Assembly (NCBI GenBank): GCA_009377735.1
Contig: WHTL01000100.1
Coordinates: 1 to 11,753, forward strand
Source: Acidimicrobiia bacterium
Lineage (GTDB): Bacteria > Actinomycetota > Acidimicrobiia > Spongiisociales > ZC4RG35
DNA: 11,753 nt
Direction of reading: 5' to 3'
Shown here one piece after another: positions 1 to 5,928 of this stretch. The notes beneath the pieces were generated by a model that saw only the letters and a list, made by a program, of their open reading frames with translations, was not told where the DNA came from and searched no databases. A program made the position numbers and the translations under genes. Each line of letters begins with the position of its first letter. Positions within the stretch are counted from its first letter, which is position 1.

Positions 1-921
1 GGTCCATCGCCAGTTGCGGGCGCTGGCGGCGACGTCGTCCTCGAAGTTCCCAAACCCAGCCAATGCCACAGTCTGTGGGAAGTCGACACCACTAACCACG
101 AAATCTGCGGTGATCGTTGAGCCGTCGGCGAGTTCGACCCCCTGAGCGACACCATTCTCCACGATGACCCTATTGACGTGGGCTCCGGTCTTCACCATGC
201 CCGAGTTGTCTTTAACGACTGCCGCCAGGGCCTTGGGAAAGTTGACAGCACCACCGATAGGCAGTGCGGCTGCCGGTGCATTCGACACGAGCAAAGGGAA
301 CCAACCACCGGTTCCTGAGAAGTTGTTGGCATGAACGATGTGGAGCAGCTTTTTGTAGAAGACCCGCATGGCCTCGCTCTCAAAGTGCCGATCAATGACG
401 TTGTAGGGGGTGTCACGCGCAAACTCCGCCAACTCACTCAGGCCGTTCTCCTCGAGTCGCTGCTTCGTGGCCTCGGGACCTACGGGAGGATTGAACGCCT
501 GAGCTGCGAAAAACTTGCGTTTGTCGATGCCGTAGCGCTGAAAGAGCTCTCGGTAGGTGGCTGCATCTCGTGTGGAGAAGCGTGCGATTGACTCACATGT
601 CTTTTCAACGTCCCGATGGATGACCAGAGCTCGACCGTCACGGTAGAGACAGGCGTGCTGGATCTCAGGAACCACGATCTCGAATCCGTAGCGATTCAGC
701 TCTAGATCGTCAGTGATCGGCGCGAGGTCGAATCCATGGAAGTAGTTGGCGTGCATGTTGTGCCGAAAGCCGGGGAGGGTGGCTTCCTAGGTGCTTGTAC
801 CGCCGCCGATTTCCTTGTTTCGCTCCAGGACCAGGACGCGGGCGCCGGCCTTGGCGAGATAGGCAGCACATGTCAGGGCGTTGTGCCCACCACCGATAAC
901 GATCCCATTCCAATCACTCAT
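1..921 (-). pseudogene. FAD-dependent oxidoreductase, phytoene-desaturase-like; partial, in-frame TAG
   Basis: The start ATG is at 921-919, preceded on the minus strand by a GGAGATAGG ribosome site. The product opens with an FAD/NAD-binding Rossmann motif (IVIGGGHNAL, residues 7-16) and an acidic residue at the end of the second strand (VLERNKEIGGG). This is the N-terminal signature of the COG1233 family (phytoene dehydrogenase-like/amine-oxidase-type flavoproteins), which oxidise C-C or C-N bonds. After codon 44 there is a TAG (787-789). The same frame then stays open to base 1 with no further stop and continues the family pattern (EATLPGFRHNMHANYFHGF). Relatives usually have a glutamate where the TAG falls, so GAG to TAG is the likely change. 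The visible part is 306 residues plus the stop; full members are about 500, so the C-terminal third lies outside the window. It diverges from the dehydrogenase at 1006. Family assignment is firm; substrate is unknown. It may be a recent pseudogene, a readthrough gene or a sequencing error. Confidence 0.85.
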
Positions 922-948
922 GCCTATCTCCAATGTGGTCCTGAGGAG

Positions 949-978
949 AATATATCGTGTATAGTACGTTCTCGGCAA
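949..978 (-). promoter_or_regulatory. Candidate promoter of the FAD oxidoreductase
   Basis: Read on the minus strand, TTGCCG (978-973) is followed 18 nt later by TATATT (954-949), about 28 nt upstream of the ATG at 921. The -10 sits inside ATATATTCTC, a 10-mer that also overlaps the -10 of the ABC operon promoter at 3645-3654. I see no equally convincing promoter for the plus-strand dehydrogenase; TATAGT at 960-965 is a weak -10 candidate. Confidence 0.4.
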
Positions 979-1005
979 GCCCAACGGACCACACAGGAGA
1001 ATTTG

Positions 1006-1917
1006 ATGGCTGACGTCATAGGTCTGATTGGCCTGGGAAACATGGGTTCGGCGTTGGCAGGAAGCCTCGTCGCATCGGGGTTCGAAGCAGTCGGTTACGA
1101 CATAGACATCCAGCGAGCTCATGACTTCGAACGGATCGGGGGTCAGGCGCTCGAGTCTCCGAGGGAGGTACTGGAGGCGAGTGCGACGGTTCTGCTTTCA
1201 TTGCCGAGCGCGCAAGCTTTGCATTCCGTCATATCGGGAGCGGGCGGTCTTCTGGAGGTGAGCCGGAGCGACGCGATCATTATCGAAACATCGACAATCG
1301 GACCAGCAGAGAAGTTTGCAGCCCGGGATCAGGTTGTGGCGGCTGGCATGACCATGATCGATGCGCCGATCAGCGGCACCGCTGCCCAGGCCCGTGATGG
1401 CGACATTGTTTTCTACGCTTCAGGCTCCGAAAGGAGCGTTCGATCTGTGGAGCGTCTCTTGCTTGCTGCCGGCCGAGAAGTGCACTGGGTTGGTGATTTT
1501 GGCTCGGGGACTCTGGCCAAGCTGGTCTCGAACCTGCTCGTGTCTGTGCACACGATGGTCGCAGCCGAGGCGCTCAATCTGGCGGAAAGCGTTGGTCTCG
1601 ACCTTTCAACCACGCTAGAGATCCTCACGTCCGGTGCTGGAAGCTCACGGATGCTTGAGGTGAGGGGGCCAATGATGGTGGAGAGACGTTACCCGTCGAG
1701 CTCGGCCACGGTGAACATTCTGACGAAGGATGTCCAGCTAATCCAACAACTGGCCGAGGGCTACAACACCCCAACACCTCTCCTCGCCATGGTCTCGTCG
1801 TTCTTCGCAGCTGCCCGCGGCACCGGCAGGGCCGACGAGGATCCCGCCGTCTTGGCGGAGGTCTATCGGTCCTTGTCTACAGCAGCGGTTTCCAACAAGG
1901 AGGAACATGATGAGTGA
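1006..1917 (+). CDS. NAD(P)-dependent beta-hydroxyacid dehydrogenase (3-hydroxyisobutyrate dehydrogenase / tartronate semialdehyde reductase family)
   Basis: The protein is 303 aa, the usual family length. It begins with the dinucleotide-binding motif GLGNMG (residues 9-14 as GxGxxG), followed by an acidic residue after the second strand (YDID, 31-34). DAPISG (119-124) matches the substrate-binding signature, although the usual SGG is SGT here. The catalytic lysine is K172 in GTLAKLVSN, and the conserved KD pair is at 241-242. Members reversibly oxidise a 3-hydroxyacid to its semialdehyde in the cytoplasm. The frame is open upstream to 736, but the start is placed at ATG 1006 because an AGGAGA box lies at 995-1000, alignment to the family begins here, and the extension is antisense to the FAD gene. 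The next SDR overlaps its 3' end, so the two are co-translated. The exact substrate (3-hydroxyisobutyrate, glycerate, sulfolactaldehyde or other) cannot be told. Confidence 0.9.
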   Translation: MADVIGLIGLGNMGSALAGSLVASGFEAVGYDIDIQRAHDFERIGGQALESPREVLEASATVLLSLPSAQALHSVISGAGGLLEVSRSDAIIIETSTIGPAEKFAARDQVVAAGMTMIDAPISGTAAQARDGDIVFYASGSERSVRSVERLLLAAGREVHWVGDFGSGTLAKLVSNLLVSVHTMVAAEALNLAESVGLDLSTTLEILTSGAGSSRMLEVRGPMMVERRYPSSSATVNILTKDVQLIQQLAEGYNTPTPLLAMVSSFFAAARGTGRADEDPAVLAEVYRSLSTAAVSNKEEHDE

Positions 1918-2638
1918 TGAAGTAGCCATAGTGACGGGTGCCGGGGGCGGCATCGGCAGTGAGACCGTCCGGGCCTTACTCGGCGATGGTCGGTCGGTAG
2001 CTGCGTTCGATGTCTCGAACGACATTCTCGAACAAATACCGTCTGCGGATTCCGGTCGCCTCCTGCCGCTTGAGGTCGATGTGACGGATTCAGGAGCCGT
2101 AGATGCGGCGTTCGAGAGGGTGGTGGCCGAGTTGGGGCCGCCGGGAACCCTCGTCAACATTGCCGGTACCAATCGGGTCGTGAGCTTGGCCGACACCACC
2201 GAGCAGCTCTGGGATCTCCTGATCGATCTGAACCTCAAGGGCACATTTCTCTGCTGTAAGACGGCTGTCCCATACATGCGTCAGCTGGGAGGGGGCCGCA
2301 TTGTCAACATGAGCTCGATCTTCGGCATCCGTGGAGAGGTGCAGCAGACCGCTTATGCCGCGTCGAAAGCAGGTGTGATAGGTCTCACCCGTGCGCTGGC
2401 GATCGAACTAGCTCCCGATCAGATCCTTGTGAATGCCCTTGCTCCTGTGATGACGCTGACTCCCCGGGTAGCGGGGCTCGCAGCAGACCACAAAGAGCGT
2501 CAACTCTCCAAGATCCCCCTCGGGAGATACGGCACCGTGGACGACATCGTGGGGACGATCAGCTTCCTTCTCTCCGAGGCGGGATCCTTCTACACCGGAC
2601 AGACCTTCTCGGCCAACGGCGGCGACACCATGCCCTAA
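1910..2638 (+). CDS. SDR-family oxidoreductase (FabG-like classical SDR)
   Basis: This is a classical short-chain dehydrogenase/reductase of 242 aa, a typical length. The cofactor motif TGAGGGIG is at residues 9-16. NIAG (83-86) stands in place of the common NNAG, and N108, S136, Y149 and K153 form the catalytic tetrad, with the YAASKAG context. It ends in the usual TGQTFSANGG region, where FabG-like enzymes have TGQ..x.DGG. It reduces a ketone or oxidises a secondary alcohol using NAD(P)H. An ATG at 1907 is also in frame, but AAGGAGG (1897-1903) lies only 3 nt before it; the ATG at 1910 has the better 6-nt spacing. It overlaps the preceding dehydrogenase by 8 nt, indicating one transcript and translational coupling. 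This supports two sequential oxidations or reductions of the same metabolite family. The specific substrate is unknown. Confidence 0.9.
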   Translation: MSDEVAIVTGAGGGIGSETVRALLGDGRSVAAFDVSNDILEQIPSADSGRLLPLEVDVTDSGAVDAAFERVVAELGPPGTLVNIAGTNRVVSLADTTEQLWDLLIDLNLKGTFLCCKTAVPYMRQLGGGRIVNMSSIFGIRGEVQQTAYAASKAGVIGLTRALAIELAPDQILVNALAPVMTLTPRVAGLAADHKERQLSKIPLGRYGTVDDIVGTISFLLSEAGSFYTGQTFSANGGDTMP

Positions 2639-2673
2639 GTGCTCTGCGGCGTAAGTACTTGCGCGTGTTTCGG

Positions 2674-2756
2674 CGAGGCAGCGGCGTCGAGGAGTCGGGT
2701 TCCTAGTGGTCTGTCGCTGAATTGATGTCGCGGTGTCGCCGAGGCATCGGCGTCGA
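2674..2756. repeat. 17-bp direct repeat, one copy outside and one inside the MITE-like element
   Basis: CGAGGCAGCGGCGTCGA (2674-2690) recurs as CGAGGCATCGGCGTCGA (2740-2756), 66 bp apart, with one mismatch. Similarity also extends several bases upstream of each copy. The first copy lies left of the element's left end. An older partial copy of the element may therefore lie beside it, or the region may have grown by duplication. Confidence 0.6.
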
Positions 2757-2872
2757 TGGCAAGGACGCAGGACGAAGGCGCACCCAATGTGGTGCGTCTA
2801 GGACGAGGACGCAGCAAGCGGCGTCTAGGCCCGGCGAGACTGCACAGGTATTTCGGCGACAGGCCACTAGGA
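2701..2872. mobile_element. Small inverted-repeat element (MITE-like), CTAG-flanked
   Basis: TCCTAGTGGTCTGTCGCTGA (2701-2720) is the inverse of the 2872 end, which reads on the minus strand TCCTAGTGGCCTGTCGCCGA; only two positions differ. Weaker inverted similarity continues inward to about 2743 and 2830, giving terminal repeats of roughly 43 bp. Both ends carry CTAG (2703-2706 and 2867-2870), as expected for insertion into TA/CTAG with TA duplication, the habit of IS630/Tc1-mariner elements. CGCACC (2779-2784) and GGTGCG (2791-2796) form a hairpin within 1 nt of the element's midpoint. No coding capacity is visible, so it would be non-autonomous and moved in trans. Family placement is inference from the CTAG ends alone. 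Confidence 0.65.
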
Positions 2873-3505
2873 GCTACCGAGTGGCGCAGCGATATGGATG
2901 AGGATCGTGTGAGTGGCTGCGGGGATATCACGCTGCTTCGCCGCGACGACCAGTGCCTCGTGCTCCCTATTGGATTCGAGACGGCATCTGGGATCGGCAT
3001 CCATCGAGGAGACTATGTGCGCCGCGTAACGGTCCTGTAGATTTGAAACCAGATCTGCAAGGACGTTGGAGCCGCAGGCGTCGAGAAACACCCGATGGAA
3101 CTGGCGGTTGAGTTCCGCCCATGTAGCGATATTCACGTCCTCTGCCATCTGTTTTTGCAGGTCCGAAGCCTTGTCGATTTGGTCGGGTGTCAGCCGTGGA
3201 ATTGCTCTCCGCATGACCTCCGGTTCCAGTAGTTGGCGCACATCATGAATTTCCTTGAGTTCGACGTGGTCGAGGTCACGCACCAGAGCGCCGTGGTGTG
3301 CGTCGAGTGTGAGAAGGCCCTCGGTCGCCAACTCCCGCAGTGCCTCTCGCACAGGTGTCGTGCTCACGTTTAGTTGGCGTGCGATCTCAGCTTGGACGAG
3401 TCGGTCGCCAGCACTCAGGTCACCAGAGAAGATGGCTGAGCGGATACTGTTCCTGACGTATCCCTGGGCCGTTTGTCTGTCATCCTTGTAGGTCGATAGT
3501 TCCAC
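2867..3505 (-). CDS. GntR-family transcriptional regulator, FCD subfamily
   Basis: The 212-aa product has a winged helix-turn-helix at residues 13-78 with the GntR signature around LVQAEIARQLNVSTTPVREAL. An all-helical FCD effector domain follows at about 85-208. Its likely metal or ligand-binding histidines are H137 (NRQFH) and H182 (NREHEAL), with H199 or H204 as the third. FCD regulators bind organic acids or related metabolites and usually repress adjacent catabolic and transport genes. The start is GTG at 3505-3503; an ATG nearby is out of frame, and only a weak purine stretch precedes it. The gene diverges from the ABC importer, which is therefore its most likely target, along with its own promoter. 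The TAG stop lies within the CTAG at the right end of the MITE-like element, leaving the short tail PLGSS after the last FCD helix; the original C-terminus may have differed. Confidence 0.9.
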   Translation of the reverse strand: MELSTYKDDRQTAQGYVRNSIRSAIFSGDLSAGDRLVQAEIARQLNVSTTPVREALRELATEGLLTLDAHHGALVRDLDHVELKEIHDVRQLLEPEVMRRAIPRLTPDQIDKASDLQKQMAEDVNIATWAELNRQFHRVFLDACGSNVLADLVSNLQDRYAAHIVSSMDADPRCRLESNREHEALVVAAKQRDIPAATHTILIHIAAPLGSS

Positions 3506-3553
3506 CGCATTCCCCGCCTTATGGTCGTAATCGGTCGATGCTCGCGAGAGTGG

Positions 3554-3565
3554 ATTATATATCGG
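3554..3565 (-). promoter_or_regulatory. -10 box of gntR and overlapping candidate operator
   Basis: On the minus strand 3559-3554 reads TATAAT, a perfect -10, about 50 nt upstream of the GTG start. No good -35 is visible. ATATATCG (3557-3564) overlaps it and recurs at 950-957 in the other divergent promoter region. An overlap of this kind would suit autoregulation; the operator role is inferred. Confidence 0.4.
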
Positions 3566-3587
3566 TATCGCACCTCAGGACGGCTCA

Positions 3588-3605
3588 CAGTGGCGGAAAC
3601 CACTG
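3588..3605. promoter_or_regulatory. Perfect 6-bp inverted repeat upstream of the ABC operon promoter
   Basis: CAGTGG (3588-3593) and CCACTG (3600-3605) are separated by CGGAAA and end 19 nt before the -35 box at 3625. The size and position fit a regulator-binding site. The half ACCACTGA (3599-3606) recurs as a direct repeat at 3659-3666, exactly 60 bp on, on the other side of the promoter. Which protein binds is unknown. Confidence 0.35.
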
Positions 3606-3624
3606 AAAAGCGAGGGCTGGAGGC

Positions 3625-3653
3625 TTGACAATCCATAGTGCATCATATATTCT
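3625..3653 (+). promoter_or_regulatory. Promoter of the ABC importer operon
   Basis: TTGACA (3625-3630) is a perfect -35. It is followed by TATATT (3646-3651, 15-nt spacer) or TATTCT (3648-3653, 17-nt spacer) as the -10. Transcription would start near 3660, leaving a leader of about 50 nt before the ATG at 3712. The -10 lies in ATATATTCTC (3645-3654), which is shared with the promoter at 946-955. GCTTGAC (3623-3629) and its inverse GTCAAGC (3674-3680) flank the start site. Confidence 0.6.
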
Positions 3654-3711
3654 CACCCACCACTGACCGAGTAGTCAAGCTCGATCGCGTTTAGCGAACC
3701 ACGGAGGAGAG

Positions 3712-4932
3712 ATGTCTGAAGGTGCTAAGAGGTCTGGTCGTAGAAGCTGGCCGGTGGTCCTCCTGGGATTATTGGTTCTAGTGACATTGACAGGGTGCGG
3801 GACCTCAGACGAGCAGGACCCTTCTGCCGAGGATGTTGTTGAAGACTCGGTGGCGCCAGAGACTGAAGCACCCTCGACGGAAGCAACCTCGACGGAAGCC
3901 CCGGAATCTGAGGGAGAAGAGGCCACGGGTGACCTGCGCACCGTGACCTTCGCCTTGACCAACCAGCGTGCCATTCAGTATCACCCGTACTATCTCGCCG
4001 ATTACCTTGGCTATTTCGAAGAAGAGGGTCTTGACGTCGACATCCAGATCGTCCGTGGTTCCTCTGGGGCGGTTCAGCAGTTGATAGGTGGCAACGTAGA
4101 GATCGCTCACCCGGCCGGTCCTGCGACCGCACAAGGGGTGTCCGAGGGACATTGCCTGAGACAGATCTATAGCTATGAGCACATAAACGTCTACGGCATG
4201 GCTGGTGTGGCTGACCAGGGCATCGAAACACTGGAGGACCTAAAGGGCCAGACGGTCGGAGTCTCGGAGCCAAGTGGGGGAGAGATACCCCTGCTTCGAG
4301 CAGTCTTGGCCGAAGCAGACCTTGAAGAGAATGTCGATTATCAGTTCCTGCCGGTGGGCGAAGGTGGCGCGCAGACGGTGAACGCCCTTCAGTCCGGTGC
4401 TGCCCAAGCCTACGGATCGAGTGTTTACGACGTGGCTGCAACCGAGGCCGCAGGTGTCGCCCTCAACGATCTGATGCCGGACAAATTCCGCTACATGCCC
4501 TCGACTTCAGTTGTGGTGATGTGTGAAACTCTGGAGAGCGACAAGGAGATGCTGGCGGGATTCGGGCGAGCCGTCGCCAAGGCCACGGTTTTTTCGCAGG
4601 CGAATCAGGACGCAGCTTGGGACATCACCGAAACCTACGAGCCAACGCTCTTCGAGGATGAAACCATTGCTACGGCTTTCTGGGAGGCAGCCAACGCTGC
4701 GATGTCACAACCGCCTGACATCGAGGGCGAGCCCTGGGGAAGTCACCACTACGAGGGCTGGGAGGTCTATCTCGAGTCGGCGACCCAGGGCACCGAGGAA
4801 GAAGGAGCCCTGGAGCAAGAAGCGGTTGACGTTGTCCTGAACGAGACTCTTACCGATGAACTCCTCCCTGATATCAATGACTTCGATGAGGAGGCTGTGA
4901 TCGACGAAGCGGAGAACTTCCCTGGTGTGTAG
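3712..4932 (+). CDS. ABC transporter substrate-binding lipoprotein, NMT1/THI5 (SsuA/TauA-like) family
   Basis: The protein is 406 aa. It has a basic N-terminus, a hydrophobic stretch (residues 14-25) and a lipobox LTGC with the lipidated cysteine at residue 29, so it is anchored outside the membrane. A linker rich in Glu, Thr, Ser and Pro (about 30-77) contains a short repeat. The periplasmic-binding-protein fold of the nitrate/sulfonate/taurine/thiamine-precursor type follows: YHPYYLADYLGYFEEEGLDVDI near 84-105, the LIGGNVEIAHPAGPA segment, and TLEDLKGQTVGV before the second lobe. These are hallmark NMT1-like motifs. GGAGGAGA (3703-3710) is an ideal ribosome site. It is the first gene of the operon with the ATPase and permease downstream. 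The ligand is not readable; sulfonates, aromatic acids and pyrimidines are all known ligands for this broad family. Confidence 0.9.
   Translation: MSEGAKRSGRRSWPVVLLGLLVLVTLTGCGTSDEQDPSAEDVVEDSVAPETEAPSTEATSTEAPESEGEEATGDLRTVTFALTNQRAIQYHPYYLADYLGYFEEEGLDVDIQIVRGSSGAVQQLIGGNVEIAHPAGPATAQGVSEGHCLRQIYSYEHINVYGMAGVADQGIETLEDLKGQTVGVSEPSGGEIPLLRAVLAEADLEENVDYQFLPVGEGGAQTVNALQSGAAQAYGSSVYDVAATEAAGVALNDLMPDKFRYMPSTSVVVMCETLESDKEMLAGFGRAVAKATVFSQANQDAAWDITETYEPTLFEDETIATAFWEAANAAMSQPPDIEGEPWGSHHYEGWEVYLESATQGTEEEGALEQEAVDVVLNETLTDELLPDINDFDEEAVIDEAENFPGV
3872..3901 (+). repeat. 15-bp tandem repeat in the lipoprotein linker
   Basis: CCTCGACGGAAGC occurs at 3872-3884 and again at 3887-3899 with a 15-bp period. 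It encodes the repeated STEA segments of the flexible acidic linker. The unit is in frame, so slippage would change linker length by five residues without breaking the gene. Confidence 0.7.
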
Positions 4933-5030
4933 CGGGCAACAACGCGGGAATCACGGGCGCTCACCTTCCGGACCAAGACGCTCTTCCTGAAATACTCCGG
5001 AGGTCGGTGTTCGGTGTGGTGCGCAGGACT

Positions 5031-5054
5031 GGAGAGGCTCCTAGACCGCTCTCC
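5031..5054 (+). other. Stem-loop in the 168-nt gap between binding-protein and ATPase genes
   Basis: GGAGAG (5031-5036) pairs with CTCTCC (5049-5054) over a 12-nt loop. A second small palindrome, CTCCGGAG, lies at 4995-5002. There is no T-run, so it is not a classical terminator. A stem here could protect the upstream mRNA, keeping binding-protein levels above those of the membrane components. I see no gene or second promoter in 4933-5100. Confidence 0.3.
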
Positions 5055-5100
5055 CGACGACAACCAGCTTTGCCTACTGCCTTAGACCGATAGGACCTCG

Positions 5101-5928
5101 ATGATCTTGCAGCTCCGTGGCATCTCAAAAACCTATCGCACCAAGACAGAGCAGGGCGATGTGAATGCCTTGACTCCACTCGATCTGGATATCGAGGAAG
5201 GTGAGCTGGTTTCGTTCGTCGGACCTAGCGGCTGCGGGAAGTCGACGCTACTGAACATCGTGGCAGGCCTTCTCCCGGCAACGACCGGTGAAGTGATCTT
5301 CGACGGTGATCTGATGACCGAGCCGAGTCGCCGCGTCGGGTTTATGTTCCAAAAGCCAGTCCTCCTGCCGTGGCGAACCGTCCGGAAGAACGTCCTGCTT
5401 CCATCCGAAGTCTTCGGGTCGGAAAGCACCGAGTTGGGCGACAAGGTCGACGAGGTCCTTGATGTCGTCGGTCTGGCTGACTTTGCGAACGCCCTACCGC
5501 AGCATCTGTCAGGTGGGATGCAGCAACGTGTCGCCCTCGCCCGGGTGCTTGTTTATGAGCCGAGGATGCTCTTGATGGACGAACCGTTCGGTGCTTTGGA
5601 CGAGTTCACTCGTGAGGCAATGAACCTGGAGTTATTGAGGCTTACGGGACCCGCCGGCATCACGGTGTTGTTCGTGACCCACAGCATCTCTGAAGCGATC
5701 TTCCTAGCGGACCGTGTCGTGGTGATGAGCTCACGACCAGGGCGGATTTCCGGCGTGGTCGATGTGCCCTTCGGTAGCGACCGTCAAATCAGCATCATGC
5801 ATGATCCGGCATTCACAGATCTCGTGTTCGAGGTTCGAGGACTCCTGGGTGACAGTGCAGTCGAGGATTCCGAGACGGTATCGCCCGATCCCGGTCTATC
5901 GGGTGGTGAGAGGCAGACCAATGGTTGA
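5101..5928 (+). CDS. ABC transporter ATP-binding protein, nitrate/sulfonate/taurine type
   Basis: The 275-aa ATPase would power import of the ligand captured by the upstream lipoprotein. All motifs are intact: Walker A GPSGCGKST (41-49), Q-loop glutamine Q84 (FQKPVLLPW), signature LSGGM (136-140), Walker B LLMDE with catalytic E161, D-loop GALD (164-167) and switch histidine H194. The LLPWRTVRKNV and THSISEAIFLADRVVVMSSRPGRI patterns are typical of the SsuB/TauB group. The start is ATG 5101 with AGGA at 5092-5095. The C-terminal tail (about residue 250 onward) is acidic and low in complexity. The next gene overlaps its stop by 8 nt, so ATPase and permease are translationally coupled. Confidence 0.93.
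   Translation: MILQLRGISKTYRTKTEQGDVNALTPLDLDIEEGELVSFVGPSGCGKSTLLNIVAGLLPATTGEVIFDGDLMTEPSRRVGFMFQKPVLLPWRTVRKNVLLPSEVFGSESTELGDKVDEVLDVVGLADFANALPQHLSGGMQQRVALARVLVYEPRMLLMDEPFGALDEFTREAMNLELLRLTGPAGITVLFVTHSISEAIFLADRVVVMSSRPGRISGVVDVPFGSDRQISIMHDPAFTDLVFEVRGLLGDSAVEDSETVSPDPGLSGGERQTNG

Noticed and set aside
736..1005. 90-codon upstream extension of the beta-hydroxyacid dehydrogenase frame
   Set aside because: It is antisense to the FAD gene, does not resemble the family N-terminus, and the internal ATG 1006 has a good AGGAGA site and the GxGxxG motif right after it.
2635..3000. Open frames on both strands over 2635-3040
   Set aside because: Ser/Arg-rich shadows crossing the MITE-like element and the gntR 3' end; no family resemblance and no ribosome site.
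3725..4441. Long minus-strand open frame opposite the binding-protein gene
   Set aside because: Arg/Pro/His-rich composition without any recognisable motif; a reverse-strand shadow of a GC-rich real gene.
5762..5920. 53-codon upstream extension of the permease frame
   Set aside because: It lies wholly within the ATPase gene in another frame; ATG 5921 has its own ribosome site and gives the usual permease length.
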